From assembly GCA_016176845.1 (NCBI GenBank), contig JACOWJ010000025.1:36428-100427 (forward strand): a DNA stretch of 64,000 nucleotides, given 5' to 3'. A model generated the notes under the pieces. That model searched no databases. It was not told where the DNA came from and saw only the letters and a list, made by a program, of their open reading frames with translations. How positions within the stretch are numbered: position 1 is the first letter of the stretch; every line of letters starts with the position of its first letter. Of this stretch, positions 52,677-62,373 are shown piece after piece. Position numbers and translations under genes: made by a program. The stretch is from Nitrospinota bacterium (GTDB lineage Bacteria > 2-12-FULL-45-22 > JACOWJ01).

Positions 52677-53093
52677 ATGTTTGGTACGAAACATTCTTTC
52701 CAGGAAGATCGTGAGAAATTGAGGCATTATTTCTCCCAAAAGGAGGAGGTGGAGCTGGCCTTCCTTTTCGGTTCTGCGGCTAGCGGCAGAATGCTGTCAG
52801 AGTCCGATGTGGACGTAGCGATCTGGCTGAAAGACTTCCAGAACCAGCAGGAGATCAACCGCCTTTGGGGAGAACTGGAGGATCTGCTCAGGAAGGAAGT
52901 GGACCTGGTCCTCTTGAACCGGGCATCCCCCACCATTGCCTGGGCCGCTTTGCGGGGTTATCCCCTCTTGATTCGGGATCATCGGCTTTACCTGAACCTT
53001 CTCTTGGAGGTATCCCGAGAGGCTGAAGATTTCCAGGATTTCGTGATTGATTTGTGGCGATGGCGAAGAAGGATTCAAGGAGGCCCAGGATGA
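52677..53093 (+). CDS. mntA: MntA-like nucleotidyltransferase antitoxin
   Basis: This 138-residue minimal nucleotidyltransferase has the signature FGSAASGRMLSESDVDVAI (GS near residue 32, Asp44 and Asp46) and a third acidic site in EVDLVLLN. In type VII systems MntA AMPylates and so neutralises the HEPN toxin. The gene overlaps the toxin gene by four bases (ATGA). It has its own promoter and operator-like palindrome. Confidence 0.9.
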   Translation: MFGTKHSFQEDREKLRHYFSQKEEVELAFLFGSAASGRMLSESDVDVAIWLKDFQNQQEINRLWGELEDLLRKEVDLVLLNRASPTIAWAALRGYPLLIRDHRLYLNLLLEVSREAEDFQDFVIDLWRWRRRIQGGPG

Positions 53094-53539
53094 CCCCTCT
53101 CAACAAAGAGCAGGCAGAGAGCATCATCCGGCGTATAGCCTTCATTGAAGAGGAACTGAAGGATCTGGGGGAATATTCGGACCTGGATTTCAAGAGATAT
53201 AGCACCCAGAAGAAAGTCCGGAGGGAAGTAGAGCGGATCATTGAGAATGTGCTCAACGCCTCCATCGATATTGCCAAGATCCTGTTGGCGGGCGAGGATG
53301 TCGAAGTGCCAGCTACCTATCGGGAGGCCTTTGAAAAATTGGGGGAAAAGGGGTTGCTGGCTGAGGAAGTGGCAGGCCAGATCGCGGACTTGGTCCGCTT
53401 GCGGAACGTCCTGGCCCACCAATACCTGGATCTGAAGTGGGAAACGATCCACAAGTTTATCGAAAAGGGTCCTCAGGCCATCCGGGAGTTCGGGAGGTCT
53501 ATCAACGAACGGATACCTGCTGAGCCCCCTTGGGAATAA
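53090..53539 (+). CDS. hepT: HepT-like HEPN RNase toxin
   Basis: This 149-residue helical DUF86/HEPN protein carries the RX4HXY motif as RNVLAHQY (Arg105, His110, Tyr112), the active site and AMPylation target of HepT toxins. The ATG at 53090 overlaps the antitoxin stop and has AAGGAGG upstream; the longer frame is rejected. It is expected to cleave or trim RNA (tRNA in studied cases) unless AMPylated by MntA. Confidence 0.9.
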   Translation: MTPLNKEQAESIIRRIAFIEEELKDLGEYSDLDFKRYSTQKKVRREVERIIENVLNASIDIAKILLAGEDVEVPATYREAFEKLGEKGLLAEEVAGQIADLVRLRNVLAHQYLDLKWETIHKFIEKGPQAIREFGRSINERIPAEPPWE

Positions 53540-53582
53540 GTCATGACGGGCTGAAAGACCTGGGAGAGAGGTGCGAAAGCTT

Positions 53583-53768
53583 ATGGCCACGAAAACGAAA
53601 GCAACCCCATTCAAAGGGGGGATCTGGCTCCCGATGAGGATCACCACGCGGGTCCTGCCCGAGAATTACCTGGAAAGCATTTCTTTCTCAGGGGTCAAGG
53701 TCAACGAGCCTCTTTCAGAGAGCCTCTTTACATTCAAGATTCCCCCGGGGATCCAACCAGCGCCGTAA
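53583..53768 (+). pseudogene. Fragment resembling LolA-type protein C-terminus
   Basis: The 61-codon frame ends VKVNEPLSESLFTFKIPPGIQ, which has the look of the last strand and helix of LolA/DUF4292-like lipoprotein carriers. The rest of such a protein is absent and the start of the frame has no signal peptide, so it is more likely a remnant than a complete gene. It lies between hepT and an MBL hydrolase gene. Confidence 0.45.
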
Positions 53769-53785
53769 AACAGGAGGGCCATTCC

Positions 53786-54403
53786 ATGAGCGAGATCTCC
53801 GTGTGCAGGCTGCCTTTGGGGCCTTATCAGACCAACTGCTATCTCCTGTCCTGTCCCTCCACGAAGGAGGGAATTATCGTCGATCCATCGGCCGAGCCGG
53901 ACGAGATCCTGAAGGCGGCTCAGGGCCTGAAAGTCAACTACGTTTTCATCACCCACACCCATTTCGATCACCTCCAGGCCCTCGCGGAGGTCAAAGAATC
54001 CCTGGGGATTCCGATCGTGGCCCATCCCCTGGCCGCCCAGAAGATCTCCATGGACCGGGCCCTCCAGGATGGGGAGTCCTTATCCTTCGGGGAGATCCAG
54101 GGTACCGTGCTCTACACCCCCGGCCATACCCCGGACAGCATCTGTCTCCTTTCGGGGAAAACGCTGATCGCCGGGGATACCCTTTTCCCGGGCGGACCGG
54201 GAAAGACCGGCAGCCCGGAGGCCTTCCAACAGATCCTCCGGAGCCTCGAGGGGAAGATCTTTGGTCTGCCCGATGAGACCGTGGTTTATCCCGGCCATGG
54301 AGGGGAGACCACGGTCGGCCAGGCCAGGGCCGAATACGAGCTCTTCCGAAGCAAGCCGCGAACCACTCCGGTTTATGGCGATGTCCTGTGGTTAAGCGCT
54401 TAA
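53786..54403 (+). CDS. MBL-fold metallo-hydrolase (glyoxalase II-like)
   Basis: This 205-residue protein has the metallo-beta-lactamase motifs THTHFDH near residue 57, TPGHTPDS near 112, AGDTLFPGG near 131 and YPGHGGETTVG near 170. The layout is that of hydroxyacylglutathione-hydrolase-like thioesterases with two metals. It is cytoplasmic; the substrate is unknown. AGGAGG precedes the ATG. Confidence 0.9.
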   Translation: MSEISVCRLPLGPYQTNCYLLSCPSTKEGIIVDPSAEPDEILKAAQGLKVNYVFITHTHFDHLQALAEVKESLGIPIVAHPLAAQKISMDRALQDGESLSFGEIQGTVLYTPGHTPDSICLLSGKTLIAGDTLFPGGPGKTGSPEAFQQILRSLEGKIFGLPDETVVYPGHGGETTVGQARAEYELFRSKPRTTPVYGDVLWLSA

Positions 54404-54443
54404 CGGCCGACCCGTAAAGGCAAAAACCAACCCCGGTACTTCT

Positions 54444-54472
54444 TTAGACATGATCGCAAATAAGGCTATAGA
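54444..54472 (+). promoter_or_regulatory. Candidate promoter of PHP gene 54490
   Basis: TTAGAC (54444-54449), 17 bases and TATAGA (54467-54472), with the ribosome site just downstream, would give a very short leader. Confidence 0.4.
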
Positions 54473-54489
54473 ACGAGAGGACCCTTCTC

Positions 54490-55128
54490 ATGCTGATGGA
54501 TGTTCATCTTCACACGACCAAGTACTCATGGTGCAGCAATATTGATCCACAGGAGGCAGTGAAAAGGGCCCTCGAGCTGAAGCTGGACGGGATCGTCCTG
54601 GTGGAGCATGATGTGGTCTGGAAGCCGGAGGAGATCCTGCGGCTGAAGGAGGAGACCGGGGCCGGGGATTTGGTAATCCTGCGAGGCATCGAGATCAGCT
54701 GCAACACCAAGGAAGGCCTCCGCCATGGCCACCTGTTGTCCTTCGGCTTTTATCAGGCCGCCAATCATTATTACCGCCTCTGCACAGAAGAGGTGATCGC
54801 CGAGGTCCATCGGGCCGGAGGGGTCGCGATCGCCGCCCACCCCTTCCGCGGCGGCTTCGGCTTCGGCGATGACATCTACCGGCTGGACCTGGACGCCATT
54901 GAGGTCTATCATCCCCAGCACGACCCCCCCAAGATCCGTCGGGCCGAGCAGGCCTGTCAGGAGTTGAACTTGCCCTCGACCGGCGGGAGCGATGCCCACG
55001 AGCTCAAAGAGATCGGCCTCCATCTGACCTACTTCTCCAATCCCATTGCCACCGAAAAGGAGCTGGTGAAGGAGATCAAGGCCAAGAGGTGCCGCCCGGC
55101 CAGCCCGAGCGAGCTCCGAGGCCCCTAG
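54490..55128 (+). CDS. PHP domain protein
   Basis: This 212-residue protein has MDVHLHTTKYSWCSN at the start, IVLVEHD near residue 36, GVAIAAHPFRGGFG near 112 and GGSDAHELK near 163, the PHP metal ligands. It is close in layout to the PHP protein at 10578-11243. A GAGAGG site precedes the ATG. A phosphoesterase role is inferred from the superfamily. It is not obviously linked to its neighbours. Confidence 0.87.
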   Translation: MLMDVHLHTTKYSWCSNIDPQEAVKRALELKLDGIVLVEHDVVWKPEEILRLKEETGAGDLVILRGIEISCNTKEGLRHGHLLSFGFYQAANHYYRLCTEEVIAEVHRAGGVAIAAHPFRGGFGFGDDIYRLDLDAIEVYHPQHDPPKIRRAEQACQELNLPSTGGSDAHELKEIGLHLTYFSNPIATEKELVKEIKAKRCRPASPSELRGP

Positions 55129-55541
55129 CGGGCCGAGGGCGATCAGCTAAAGCACTGGCAAGATTGTCTCAGGAGTAAAAAGATGGCAAATGGTTCCTTT
55201 GCAACGCGCTTTCCAATCTTCTCGTCCCAATCAAAAAGTCCTTGATATGCGAACAAATAAACGGGGCATTCGGCATGTTTCAGAATCTGCAGGACGTAAA
55301 AAGCAGACTGACCAGAGCGGCCCAGCTCCCCTTCCTCATGATCGGCTACCATACCCCAAACTTGAAAGACCCCGATAGTTATCCGCTGGTGGTCCTGGAA
55401 ATCGCCCTGATCGGCACCTGTTCCATTTTTACGTGCAGCTGCTGCCGGATCTTCCTGGGGGACAGAGATGAGCCAGGCTTTCTCTTGGATGATGAGGATT
55501 CGCTCATCCTAAAGGGAAAGGGGCGGCCGGCGCAGGGCTTT
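55129..55541. other. Gene-remnant region
   Basis: This 410-base region has no intact gene. It contains the M16 fragment at about 55314-55415; an overlapping minus-strand frame (55143-55352) looks partly protein-like but is not assignable. Confidence 0.5.
55314..55415 (+). pseudogene. Fragment of an M16 peptidase gene
   Basis: The plus strand encodes PFLMIGYHTPNLKDPDSYPL followed by VVLEIALIG, matching the segment of M16 peptidases after the first barrel half (compare YMSLAFHIPDIKNIDTYPLD in the gene at 6314-9181). Neither the zinc site nor the rest of the domain is present, and the frame runs into unrelated sequence on both sides. Confidence 0.6.
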
Positions 55542-56561
55542 TCAGATCCGCCGATCGGCAGCCAGGGCGATTCTCCGGAGTTGGGTCATCATGGCGGCGA
55601 ACTTGGCCGGCTTCAGCGACTGGGGGCCGTCGGAGGAGGCATGCTCCGGATCCGGATGGACTTCGATCATCAGTCCATCGGCCCCGGCAGCCACCGCCGC
55701 CATGGCCATCGGGGCCACATAGTGGTAGTTGCCGGTGCCGTGGGACGGATCAGCCACCACCGGCAGATGGGTCTTTCCCTTCAGGACCGGGATGGCCGAT
55801 AGGTCGAGGGTGTTGCGGGTGGCGGTCTCGAAGGTGCGAATCCCCCGCTCGCAGAGGATCACCTCCTGATTCCCCTCGGCCAGTATATACTCGGCGCTCA
55901 TCAGGAGCTCCTGGATGGTCATCGACATCCCCCGCTTGAGAAGGACCGGCTTCCCGGCCTGGCCGACCTTTTTGAGGAGGGCGAAGTTCTGGGCGCTGCG
56001 GGCCCCGATCTGGATAATGTCGGCATACTCGGCCACCAGATCCACGGTCTCCGGGGTGATCACCTCGGTGACGACCGGCAGCCCGGCTACCTCCCGGGCC
56101 TTGGCCAGGAGCTTGAGCCCTTCCCCTTCCAGCCCCTGGAAGGAGTAAGGGGAGGTCCGGGGCTTGAAGGCCCCGCCGCGCAGCACGTGGGCGCCAGCCT
56201 CCTTGACCTCCCGGGCCGTGGCAATGATCTGCTCCTCGCTCTCCACCGAGCAGGGTCCGGCCATGACGATGATCTCCTGGCCACCGATGGCCACGGTGTC
56301 GCTGATCCGGATGACGCTCGGTTCCTTTTTCACCTCCTTGGAGGCGAGCTTGTAAGGTTGGAGGATCGGCACTACGCTCTCCACCCCGGGCATCGACTCG
56401 ATCGACTGCAACGCCAGCTTCCCCCGTTCGTCGCCAATGGCGCCGATCACATCCCGGGTGGTGCCGTGAATCACGTGGGGCTGATACCCCAGCTCCTTGA
56501 TCCGTTTGATAACCTCGTCCTTGTCCTTTTTGGCCGCTCCTGCTTTCATGACGATGATCAT
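55542..56561 (-). CDS. aroF: 3-deoxy-7-phosphoheptulonate synthase
   Basis: This 339-residue protein is a DAHP synthase of the KDO8P-related (AroI-beta) type with an N-terminal ferredoxin-like regulatory domain (residues 1-70). The catalytic barrel has [37 protein letters not shown] and [12 protein letters not shown]. It joins PEP and erythrose 4-phosphate at the entry to the shikimate pathway. GAGGG lies six bases before the ATG. The rest of the pathway is not nearby. Confidence 0.95.
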   Translation of the reverse strand: MIIVMKAGAAKKDKDEVIKRIKELGYQPHVIHGTTRDVIGAIGDERGKLALQSIESMPGVESVVPILQPYKLASKEVKKEPSVIRISDTVAIGGQEIIVMAGPCSVESEEQIIATAREVKEAGAHVLRGGAFKPRTSPYSFQGLEGEGLKLLAKAREVAGLPVVTEVITPETVDLVAEYADIIQIGARSAQNFALLKKVGQAGKPVLLKRGMSMTIQELLMSAEYILAEGNQEVILCERGIRTFETATRNTLDLSAIPVLKGKTHLPVVADPSHGTGNYHYVAPMAMAAVAAGADGLMIEVHPDPEHASSDGPQSLKPAKFAAMMTQLRRIALAADRRI

Positions 56562-56806
56562 TCCGTACCCTCACAATAAATCGGGGGAAAACCAAGAATT
56601 TCCCCAAAAGATTTCATATTTTCAATGAGTTAGGGATAGGGGGTGGTTAAAGATTTTAGTATAAGCGAACTCTATTTCGAGGTCAAGGTTAAAACCCTCC
56701 TTGCCGAGGCGATAATCCATGTCCAATCTTGACTAAACCCCCTCATTCCGCTAGACTTTGGGTCGAACCGACTTAGGAACTTTCGAAAAATAGATTGGCA
56801 TGAGTT
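56562..56806. other. Intergenic region
   Basis: No gene seen between aroF and the GTCATTCC palindrome. Confidence 0.4.
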
Positions 56807-56902
56807 GTCATTCCCGCCCCGCATCAAGTGCGGGGTAAACTCCAGCGGGAATCCAGGCAACTTGAGAATCAAAATCTGGATTCCTGCTTTCGCAGGAATG
56901 AC
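56807..56902. repeat. GTCATTCCCGC...GGAATGAC palindrome
   Basis: Ends GTCATTCC and GGAATGAC enclose nested hairpins (CCCCGCATCAAGTGCGGGG and CCTGCTTTCGCAGG). It is the same repeat class as 36426-36490. Confidence 0.8.
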
Positions 56903-57011
56903 GAATAACGGTCTACCGGGCTATTTATTTTTTCTAGAGTCCTTTACGCAGCTCGCGCCGGGTGTCCCGGCAAGCATACCGCAAGGCAGACAGGGAGGGG
57001 GTATCGCTGCA

Positions 57012-58124
57012 ATGAATGTCCCTTTGCTCGACCTGAAAGCTCAATATGCCACGATCCGGGCAGAGGTCCGGGAGGCGATCGACCGGGTTTGCGAGTCTCA
57101 GCATTTCATCCTGGGGCCGGAAGTCATGGCGTTGGAGGAAGAAATAGCGGCCTTTTGCGGCGCGCGGTTCGCGGTCGGGGTGTCGTCAGGAACCGATGCG
57201 CTCCTGGCATCGCTGATGGCCATAGGGATCTGCCCGGGAGATGAGGTCATCACCACCCCTTACTCCTTTTTTGCCACAGCGGGAGTGATCGTCCGGCTCG
57301 GAGCCCGCCCCATCTTTGTAGACATCGATCCGACGACCTTTAACCTGGATGCCGGCGCAGTGCCTGAGAAGGTCACGTCCCGGACAAAAGCGATCCTGCC
57401 CGTTCACCTGTTTGGACAGTGTGCCGAAATGGGTCCGATTCTGAGGGCCGCCGATGAACATGGGATTGCGGTGATCGAAGACGCGGCCCAAGCCATTGGG
57501 ACGCGGGATGATCGGGGAAGAACGGCCGGAACCATGGGGCATGTGGGCTGTTTTTCTTTTTTCCCGAGCAAGAACCTCGGTGCATTCGGCGACGGGGGCA
57601 TGGGGATTACGAATGACGTGGGGCTGGCCGAAACCTTACGGGTGCTTCGCGTCCACGGCAGCAAGCCCAAGTACTACCACCGGATTGTCGGAGGGAATTT
57701 CCGGTTGGACGCCCTCCAGGCGGCAGTTCTCCGAGTGAAATTAAAGTATTTGACGGCATGGACCGAAGCGCGCCGTCGCAACGCTGAGCGGTACCGGACA
57801 TTGTTCAAAGAGGTGGGATTGCAGGAGCAGGTCACCCTACCCGATGATGTACCCGGGCATATCTACCATCAGTTTGTCATCCGATCCACGGATCGCGATC
57901 GCCTCCAGGAATTCCTGCGGGAGCGAGGTGTGGGAACTGAGGTCTACTACCCCCTTCCTCTTCATTTACAGGAATGCTTCAAGGACCTTGGCTACCGAAA
58001 AGGAGACTTCCCCCAGGCGGAGGCTGCCGCACAGGAGTCGCTGGCCCTGCCGATTTATCCAGAATTGACCGAGGCCCAGCAGCGGTATGTCATTGGACAG
58101 GTCAAGGAGCTCTACGACCGATGA
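57012..58124 (+). CDS. DegT/DnrJ/EryC1/StrS family aminotransferase
   Basis: This 370-residue PLP enzyme has [14 protein letters not shown] at the start, [23 protein letters not shown] and the PLP-lysine motif [16 protein letters not shown]. Such enzymes aminate keto-sugars for cell-surface glycans. The ATG at 57012 is chosen because the family starts there; a longer frame passes through the repeat. Linkage to other sugar genes is weak: a DPM1-like transferase is 3.4 kb downstream. Confidence 0.92.
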   Translation: MNVPLLDLKAQYATIRAEVREAIDRVCESQHFILGPEVMALEEEIAAFCGARFAVGVSSGTDALLASLMAIGICPGDEVITTPYSFFATAGVIVRLGARPIFVDIDPTTFNLDAGAVPEKVTSRTKAILPVHLFGQCAEMGPILRAADEHGIAVIEDAAQAIGTRDDRGRTAGTMGHVGCFSFFPSKNLGAFGDGGMGITNDVGLAETLRVLRVHGSKPKYYHRIVGGNFRLDALQAAVLRVKLKYLTAWTEARRRNAERYRTLFKEVGLQEQVTLPDDVPGHIYHQFVIRSTDRDRLQEFLRERGVGTEVYYPLPLHLQECFKDLGYRKGDFPQAEAAAQESLALPIYPELTEAQQRYVIGQVKELYDR

Positions 58125-58175
58125 AGGCTGCTCTCATCGCGAGGGCATGCGAACAGTGAATCGTCATAAGGCATC

Positions 58176-59300
58176 ATGCAGAGCCAGGCATTGAACTATT
58201 CCCCCAGAGGAATCATCCTCCTGTTGCTAGCCGTCCTCTTAACCCCGGGCTGCATCTTGCTGCCCACCTTTGAGGGTCGACCTGCCAACCCCGGTGGCCT
58301 CGGGGCCCCTTTCGAGGATGGCTACCGGGATTTTAAGGGGGTGATTCACTGTCATTCCAAGTATTCTCACGACAGCCAGGGGTCCCAGGAGGAGATCATC
58401 GGGGCCGCAAAGAGGACCGGGATGAACTTCCTCATCATGACGGATCACCCCTCCTCGAAGGCTATCCCCAGGGGGCTCAAGGGATGGCACGAGGGCATCT
58501 TCTTCTTGGTGGGGGCCGAGCTCTCTCAAGGGGGATGGAGCATGCTGGCTCTGGACATCCGACAGTACCTCGAGCAGGACCAACCGACCCAGCAGCTCCT
58601 CGAGGAGATCAAGGGGCAGGAAGGATTGGCCTTCGTGGGTCACATGGAGGGCGTCAAGACCTGGGATTTCGAGGGTTATGACGGCCTGGAGGTCTATAAT
58701 GTCCATGCCGATCTCGCTGGGGATCCCCGATTAACCATGCTCCTGAAGGCCCTATTTCTTCCTCCCAACTTTTTCTATGCCAGCAGCGTGGACCGTCCCA
58801 GCCGGAACCTGGCCAGATGGGATGAACTTTCCCGGGAGAGAAAGGTGGTGGCCATCGCTGGGAATGATGCCCATGCCAACGTGAAGCTTTTTTTTGGGGT
58901 GGCAGGAACCGTGGGGCCTTATGAGCAGGTCTTCAAGATTGTCTCCACCCATATCCTGGCCAAGGAGGTCAACCAACAGGCCCTCAGGGACGCCCTGAAG
59001 CAGGGCCACTGTTATTTCTCCATGGACATATTCGGAGATGGGACCGGGTTCAAGCTCCTGGCCCAGGACGGCCATCGGCAGGTCATCATGGGAGATGAGA
59101 TCGAATGGAGCTCCAGCCTGGAGCTCAAGGCTTATAGCCCCGGTCGGGGACGGATAAAGCTGCTCAAATCGGGTCAGCTGGTCCACCAGGTCGAGGGACA
59201 GCTGTTGGACTACCGGCCGCCGGGGCCCGGCGTGTACCGGGTGGAGGTGTATCGGAAGGGCAGGTTTTGGCTCTGCTCCAACCCCATCTATGTGAGGTGA
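58176..59300 (+). CDS. PHP domain lipoprotein
   Basis: This 374-residue protein has a signal peptide ending in the lipobox L-T-P-G-C, then a PHP domain with VIHCHSKYSHDS near residue 56, FLIMTDHPS near 85, VGAELSQ and AIAGNDAHANV near 229. A beta-rich C-terminal domain of about 90 residues follows. A PHP hydrolase tethered to the envelope is unusual, as most are cytoplasmic. The two-component genes follow after 21 bases and may be cotranscribed. Confidence 0.85.
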   Translation: MQSQALNYSPRGIILLLLAVLLTPGCILLPTFEGRPANPGGLGAPFEDGYRDFKGVIHCHSKYSHDSQGSQEEIIGAAKRTGMNFLIMTDHPSSKAIPRGLKGWHEGIFFLVGAELSQGGWSMLALDIRQYLEQDQPTQQLLEEIKGQEGLAFVGHMEGVKTWDFEGYDGLEVYNVHADLAGDPRLTMLLKALFLPPNFFYASSVDRPSRNLARWDELSRERKVVAIAGNDAHANVKLFFGVAGTVGPYEQVFKIVSTHILAKEVNQQALRDALKQGHCYFSMDIFGDGTGFKLLAQDGHRQVIMGDEIEWSSSLELKAYSPGRGRIKLLKSGQLVHQVEGQLLDYRPPGPGVYRVEVYRKGRFWLCSNPIYVR

Positions 59301-59321
59301 CCGCTCTTACCGGAGTCAAGG

Positions 59322-59993
59322 ATGCATATTCTCATTGTGGAAGACGAGAAGAAAACGGCGGATTACCTCCGCAAGGGGCTCTCGGAAAACGGCTTCGTCG
59401 TGGATGTCGCTGTCCAAGGCGAGGATGGACTCCACCTCGCGCTGGTGGGCAATTACGACCTGGTTATCCTGGATGTGATGCTCCCCGAGAGAGATGGATG
59501 GTCCGTGCTGGTCGAAATTCGGCGCCGGGGAAAACCAACTCCCGTCCTCTTCCTGACGGCACGCGACTCGATTCCAGACCGGGTCAAAGGCCTCGAGTTG
59601 GGCGCGGACGACTACCTGGTGAAGCCCTTCGCCTTTTCGGAACTGCTCGCTCGGGTGCGTTCCATCCTTCGTCGTGGCCCGGCCCGGCAGCCTGAGATAC
59701 TCTGCATCGCCGACCTGGAGATCGATCTGATGAGACACAAGGCAACGCGCGGGGGACAGTACCTCGACCTTACCCCGAAGGAGTTCGCCCTTCTGTCTCT
59801 CCTGGCCCGGCGAACGGGCGAGGTCCTGTCCCGGACCCTGATCGCGGAGCAGGTCTGGGACATGAACTTCGACAGCGACAGCAACGTCGTGGATGTGGCA
59901 GTCCGCCGGCTTCGGGGAAAGGTCGACGATCCGTTCCCCAAGAAGCTGGTTCACACCGTCCGTGGGGTAGGCTATGTCCTCGAAGAGCGTTGA
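59322..59993 (+). CDS. OmpR-family response regulator
   Basis: This 223-residue protein has a receiver domain ([12 protein letters not shown], Asp52 in [10 protein letters not shown], Lys102 in LVKPF) and a winged-helix DNA-binding domain with [24 protein letters not shown]. It resembles CopR/CusR-type heavy-metal regulators. It overlaps the kinase gene by 20 bases, so the pair is translated together. Confidence 0.93.
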   Translation: MHILIVEDEKKTADYLRKGLSENGFVVDVAVQGEDGLHLALVGNYDLVILDVMLPERDGWSVLVEIRRRGKPTPVLFLTARDSIPDRVKGLELGADDYLVKPFAFSELLARVRSILRRGPARQPEILCIADLEIDLMRHKATRGGQYLDLTPKEFALLSLLARRTGEVLSRTLIAEQVWDMNFDSDSNVVDVAVRRLRGKVDDPFPKKLVHTVRGVGYVLEER

Positions 59994-61473
59994 GAACCCC
60001 TCAGGCGATCGGGCCCCGCTGGCTTCCTCCTGGTTCTGGTCGATCACGGGCCGGTTAACCTTTCTATACACCCTGGCAGCCTTTGGAATGCTCGTCGTGG
60101 CCACCGTTTTTTTGTACTGGGTGCTCCTAAGCAATTTGGAAGGGGAAAACGAGCAGTTCCTTGCCGATCAGATTCATGTTCTCCGCGTTATTTTGTGGGA
60201 ACGCCCCGATGATCTCGTAGCCTTAGAGATGGAGATCAAAAGGGAGGGAGCCTCCCGCCAGTTTACCAAATATTATGCCAGGGTTCTGGACGAAGGAGGG
60301 CACACCCTGATCGAGAGGCCCGGCATGGGAGATATCCTCCCTGCCTCGTTGTTTCCCGATGATCCCATGGATCTCGATGAATTGTCGGGAGCGGGGGATC
60401 AATGGAAGTCGCGTGACGGCCGGTCGTACATTTTGATGGCCGCATGGGCGGAAGCGGGTCGCTCAGGGGGAAAACGGCAAATTCAAGTCGCCTTGGATGT
60501 GTCACACCAGGAGGCCCTCATCGCCGACTATCAGGGAAAGCTGGCGATTGTGCTCGTTTTGGGGATCTTGTTCTCCGCGGGGGCTGGGGTTGCCGTTGCT
60601 CGGCGAGGAATGCGCCCGCTGGCGGAGATCACCCAGGCAGCCCAGCGGATCACGGCAACTCAGCTCCATGAACGGATCGGCCCGGCGCGATGGCCTAAAG
60701 AGCTGACCGCCCTGGCCACCGCCTTTGACGAGATGCTGAATCGTCTCGAGGACTCCTTTACCCGGCTATCCCAATTTTCCTCGGATCTGGCTCACGAATT
60801 GCGCACGCCGATCAATAACCTCATGGGGGAAGCCGAAGTCGCTCTCTCTCGGGCCAGAACGCCGGACGAATACCGGCAGGTCCTTGAATCGAGCCTTGAG
60901 GAGTATGTGAGACTGTCCCGGATGATCGACAATTTGCTCTTCCTGGCCCGTGCTGAAAGCCCAGAGACCCGGATCGAACGATCCCAGTTCGACGCCCTCA
61001 AAGAAATTAGCGCGGTTCTGGAGTTTTATGAGGCCGTAGCGGAGGAGCAAGGGATCGAGGTGACCTGCCATGGGAATGGTTCATTACATGCAGATATCAT
61101 CCTATTTCGGAGGGCATTGAGTAACCTGCTCTCCAATGCCTTCCGATACACCCCATGCGGAGGAAAGATTCGTATTTTCATCGAACCGTCGGATGGTCAA
61201 TCTGTCAAAGTTAAGGTCAATGACACGGGCTCCGGGATCGATCCGGGACACCTACCGAGAATCTTCGACCGCTTTTACAGGACAGACCATGCGCGATCCC
61301 AATACCCTCAAGGAACGGGGCTGGGACTGGCAATCGTCAGGTCCATTATGGATCTTCACGGCGGCACGGTCACGGTCCAAAGCGAACGCGGCAAAGGGAC
61401 GGGGGTAACCCTGGATTTTCCCCGCCGGGCTGAGCCTTCTCTTCAAGATGACGGAACTGTAATTTTTCTGTAA
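59974..61473 (+). CDS. Membrane sensor histidine kinase
   Basis: This 499-residue kinase has two transmembrane segments (about residues 27-50 and 185-205) around a periplasmic sensor, a HAMP linker, the H-box [16 protein letters not shown] near residue 270, N-box [14 protein letters not shown]1 [11 protein letters not shown] and G2 GTGLGLAIV. It resembles CusS-type heavy-metal sensor kinases. It pairs with the regulator encoded just upstream. The signal is not known. Confidence 0.92.
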   Translation: MSSKSVENPSGDRAPLASSWFWSITGRLTFLYTLAAFGMLVVATVFLYWVLLSNLEGENEQFLADQIHVLRVILWERPDDLVALEMEIKREGASRQFTKYYARVLDEGGHTLIERPGMGDILPASLFPDDPMDLDELSGAGDQWKSRDGRSYILMAAWAEAGRSGGKRQIQVALDVSHQEALIADYQGKLAIVLVLGILFSAGAGVAVARRGMRPLAEITQAAQRITATQLHERIGPARWPKELTALATAFDEMLNRLEDSFTRLSQFSSDLAHELRTPINNLMGEAEVALSRARTPDEYRQVLESSLEEYVRLSRMIDNLLFLARAESPETRIERSQFDALKEISAVLEFYEAVAEEQGIEVTCHGNGSLHADIILFRRALSNLLSNAFRYTPCGGKIRIFIEPSDGQSVKVKVNDTGSGIDPGHLPRIFDRFYRTDHARSQYPQGTGLGLAIVRSIMDLHGGTVTVQSERGKGTGVTLDFPRRAEPSLQDDGTVIFL

Positions 61474-61562
61474 GTTTCTCGTCAGAGTCGAGATGGCATT
61501 ATATCCCTATTTGTGGAAATACCTAAATACCGCGTTAGCACGCTTTCCAATAGGGCCTGGGA

Positions 61563-62324
61563 ATGAGCAAGATCTTCGTTACCATACCCACTTACAACGA
61601 ACGGGACAACATCTTTCAATTGGTGAATGAGATCCTGAGGTTGCCGGGAGAGATCGAAATTGTGGTGGCCGATGACGACTCTCCCGATGGGACGTGGCAA
61701 GTGGTGCTGGGGCTAACTCAGCGGGAACCTCGGGTTCACCTGCTCCGCCGGACCGAAGACAAAGGCAGGGGTCGGGCAGGGGTGGATGCCTTCCGTTACG
61801 CCCTGGATCATGATGCCGAAGTGATCTTCGAGATGGATGGGGATCTCTCCCATCACCCCCGATATATCCCGTTGCTGTTGAAAGAGGTCCGCTTTCATGA
61901 CCTGGTTATCGGATCTCGCATCGTATCCGGGGGGGTAGATGCCCGGAGCTCACGTCTCCGTAAGGCCGTCACGCAGACCGCCAATGCTTACGCCCGATGG
62001 TTGTTGGGGGTCCCCGTTCGGGATTGCAACTCCGGATTCCGTTGCTTCCGACGAGAGGTTTTAGAAGGAATCGACCTGGATTCGATCGTCTCGAAGGGGC
62101 CATCCATCGTCCACGAGATCCTATACAAGGCCCACCAGCGGGGTTTCTCGATGAAAGAGGTCCCGATCCACTTCGAGGACCGCCAGGCCGGGCAATCCAA
62201 TTTGAATCTGAAGAAGCTCCTCTTTTCGGCCTGGATGGTCCTGAAGCTCAGGGGATCGGCAGGCTGGATCCCGATGAAACCAGGCCAGACCCGCAGAGCC
62301 AGCGAAACGACGGAGGCCAGGTAA
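61563..62324 (+). CDS. Polyprenol-phosphate mannosyltransferase-like GT2
   Basis: This 253-residue protein has the DPM1-type GT2 motifs FVTIPTYNERDNI, VVADDDSPDGT, FEMDGDLSHHPRYIP, VIGSRIVSGG and RDCNSGFRCFRREVL. It should transfer a sugar from a nucleotide donor to a polyprenyl phosphate carrier at the inner membrane. No C-terminal GtrA-like membrane domain is present. The next gene, a radical SAM protein, starts four bases after its stop. Confidence 0.9.
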   Translation: MSKIFVTIPTYNERDNIFQLVNEILRLPGEIEIVVADDDSPDGTWQVVLGLTQREPRVHLLRRTEDKGRGRAGVDAFRYALDHDAEVIFEMDGDLSHHPRYIPLLLKEVRFHDLVIGSRIVSGGVDARSSRLRKAVTQTANAYARWLLGVPVRDCNSGFRCFRREVLEGIDLDSIVSKGPSIVHEILYKAHQRGFSMKEVPIHFEDRQAGQSNLNLKKLLFSAWMVLKLRGSAGWIPMKPGQTRRASETTEAR

Positions 62325-62328
62325 ACCC

Positions 62329-62373
62329 TTGTCCAAATTAGAGAAAGGAGAATTCTCGGATAGACCGTTAAAG
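62329..62373 (+). repeat. EFSDRPLK-type dispersed element, copy 4 (coding)
   Basis: GAGAATTCTCGGATAGACCG (62348-) and flanks match copies at 4177 and 15094. Here alone the element is the translated N-terminus of an intact gene. Confidence 0.55.

Noticed and set aside
55143-55352. Minus-strand ORF with a protein-like stretch (LFAYQGLFDWDEKIG)
   Set aside because: It overlaps the M16 remnant, lacks a ribosome site and matches no family I know.
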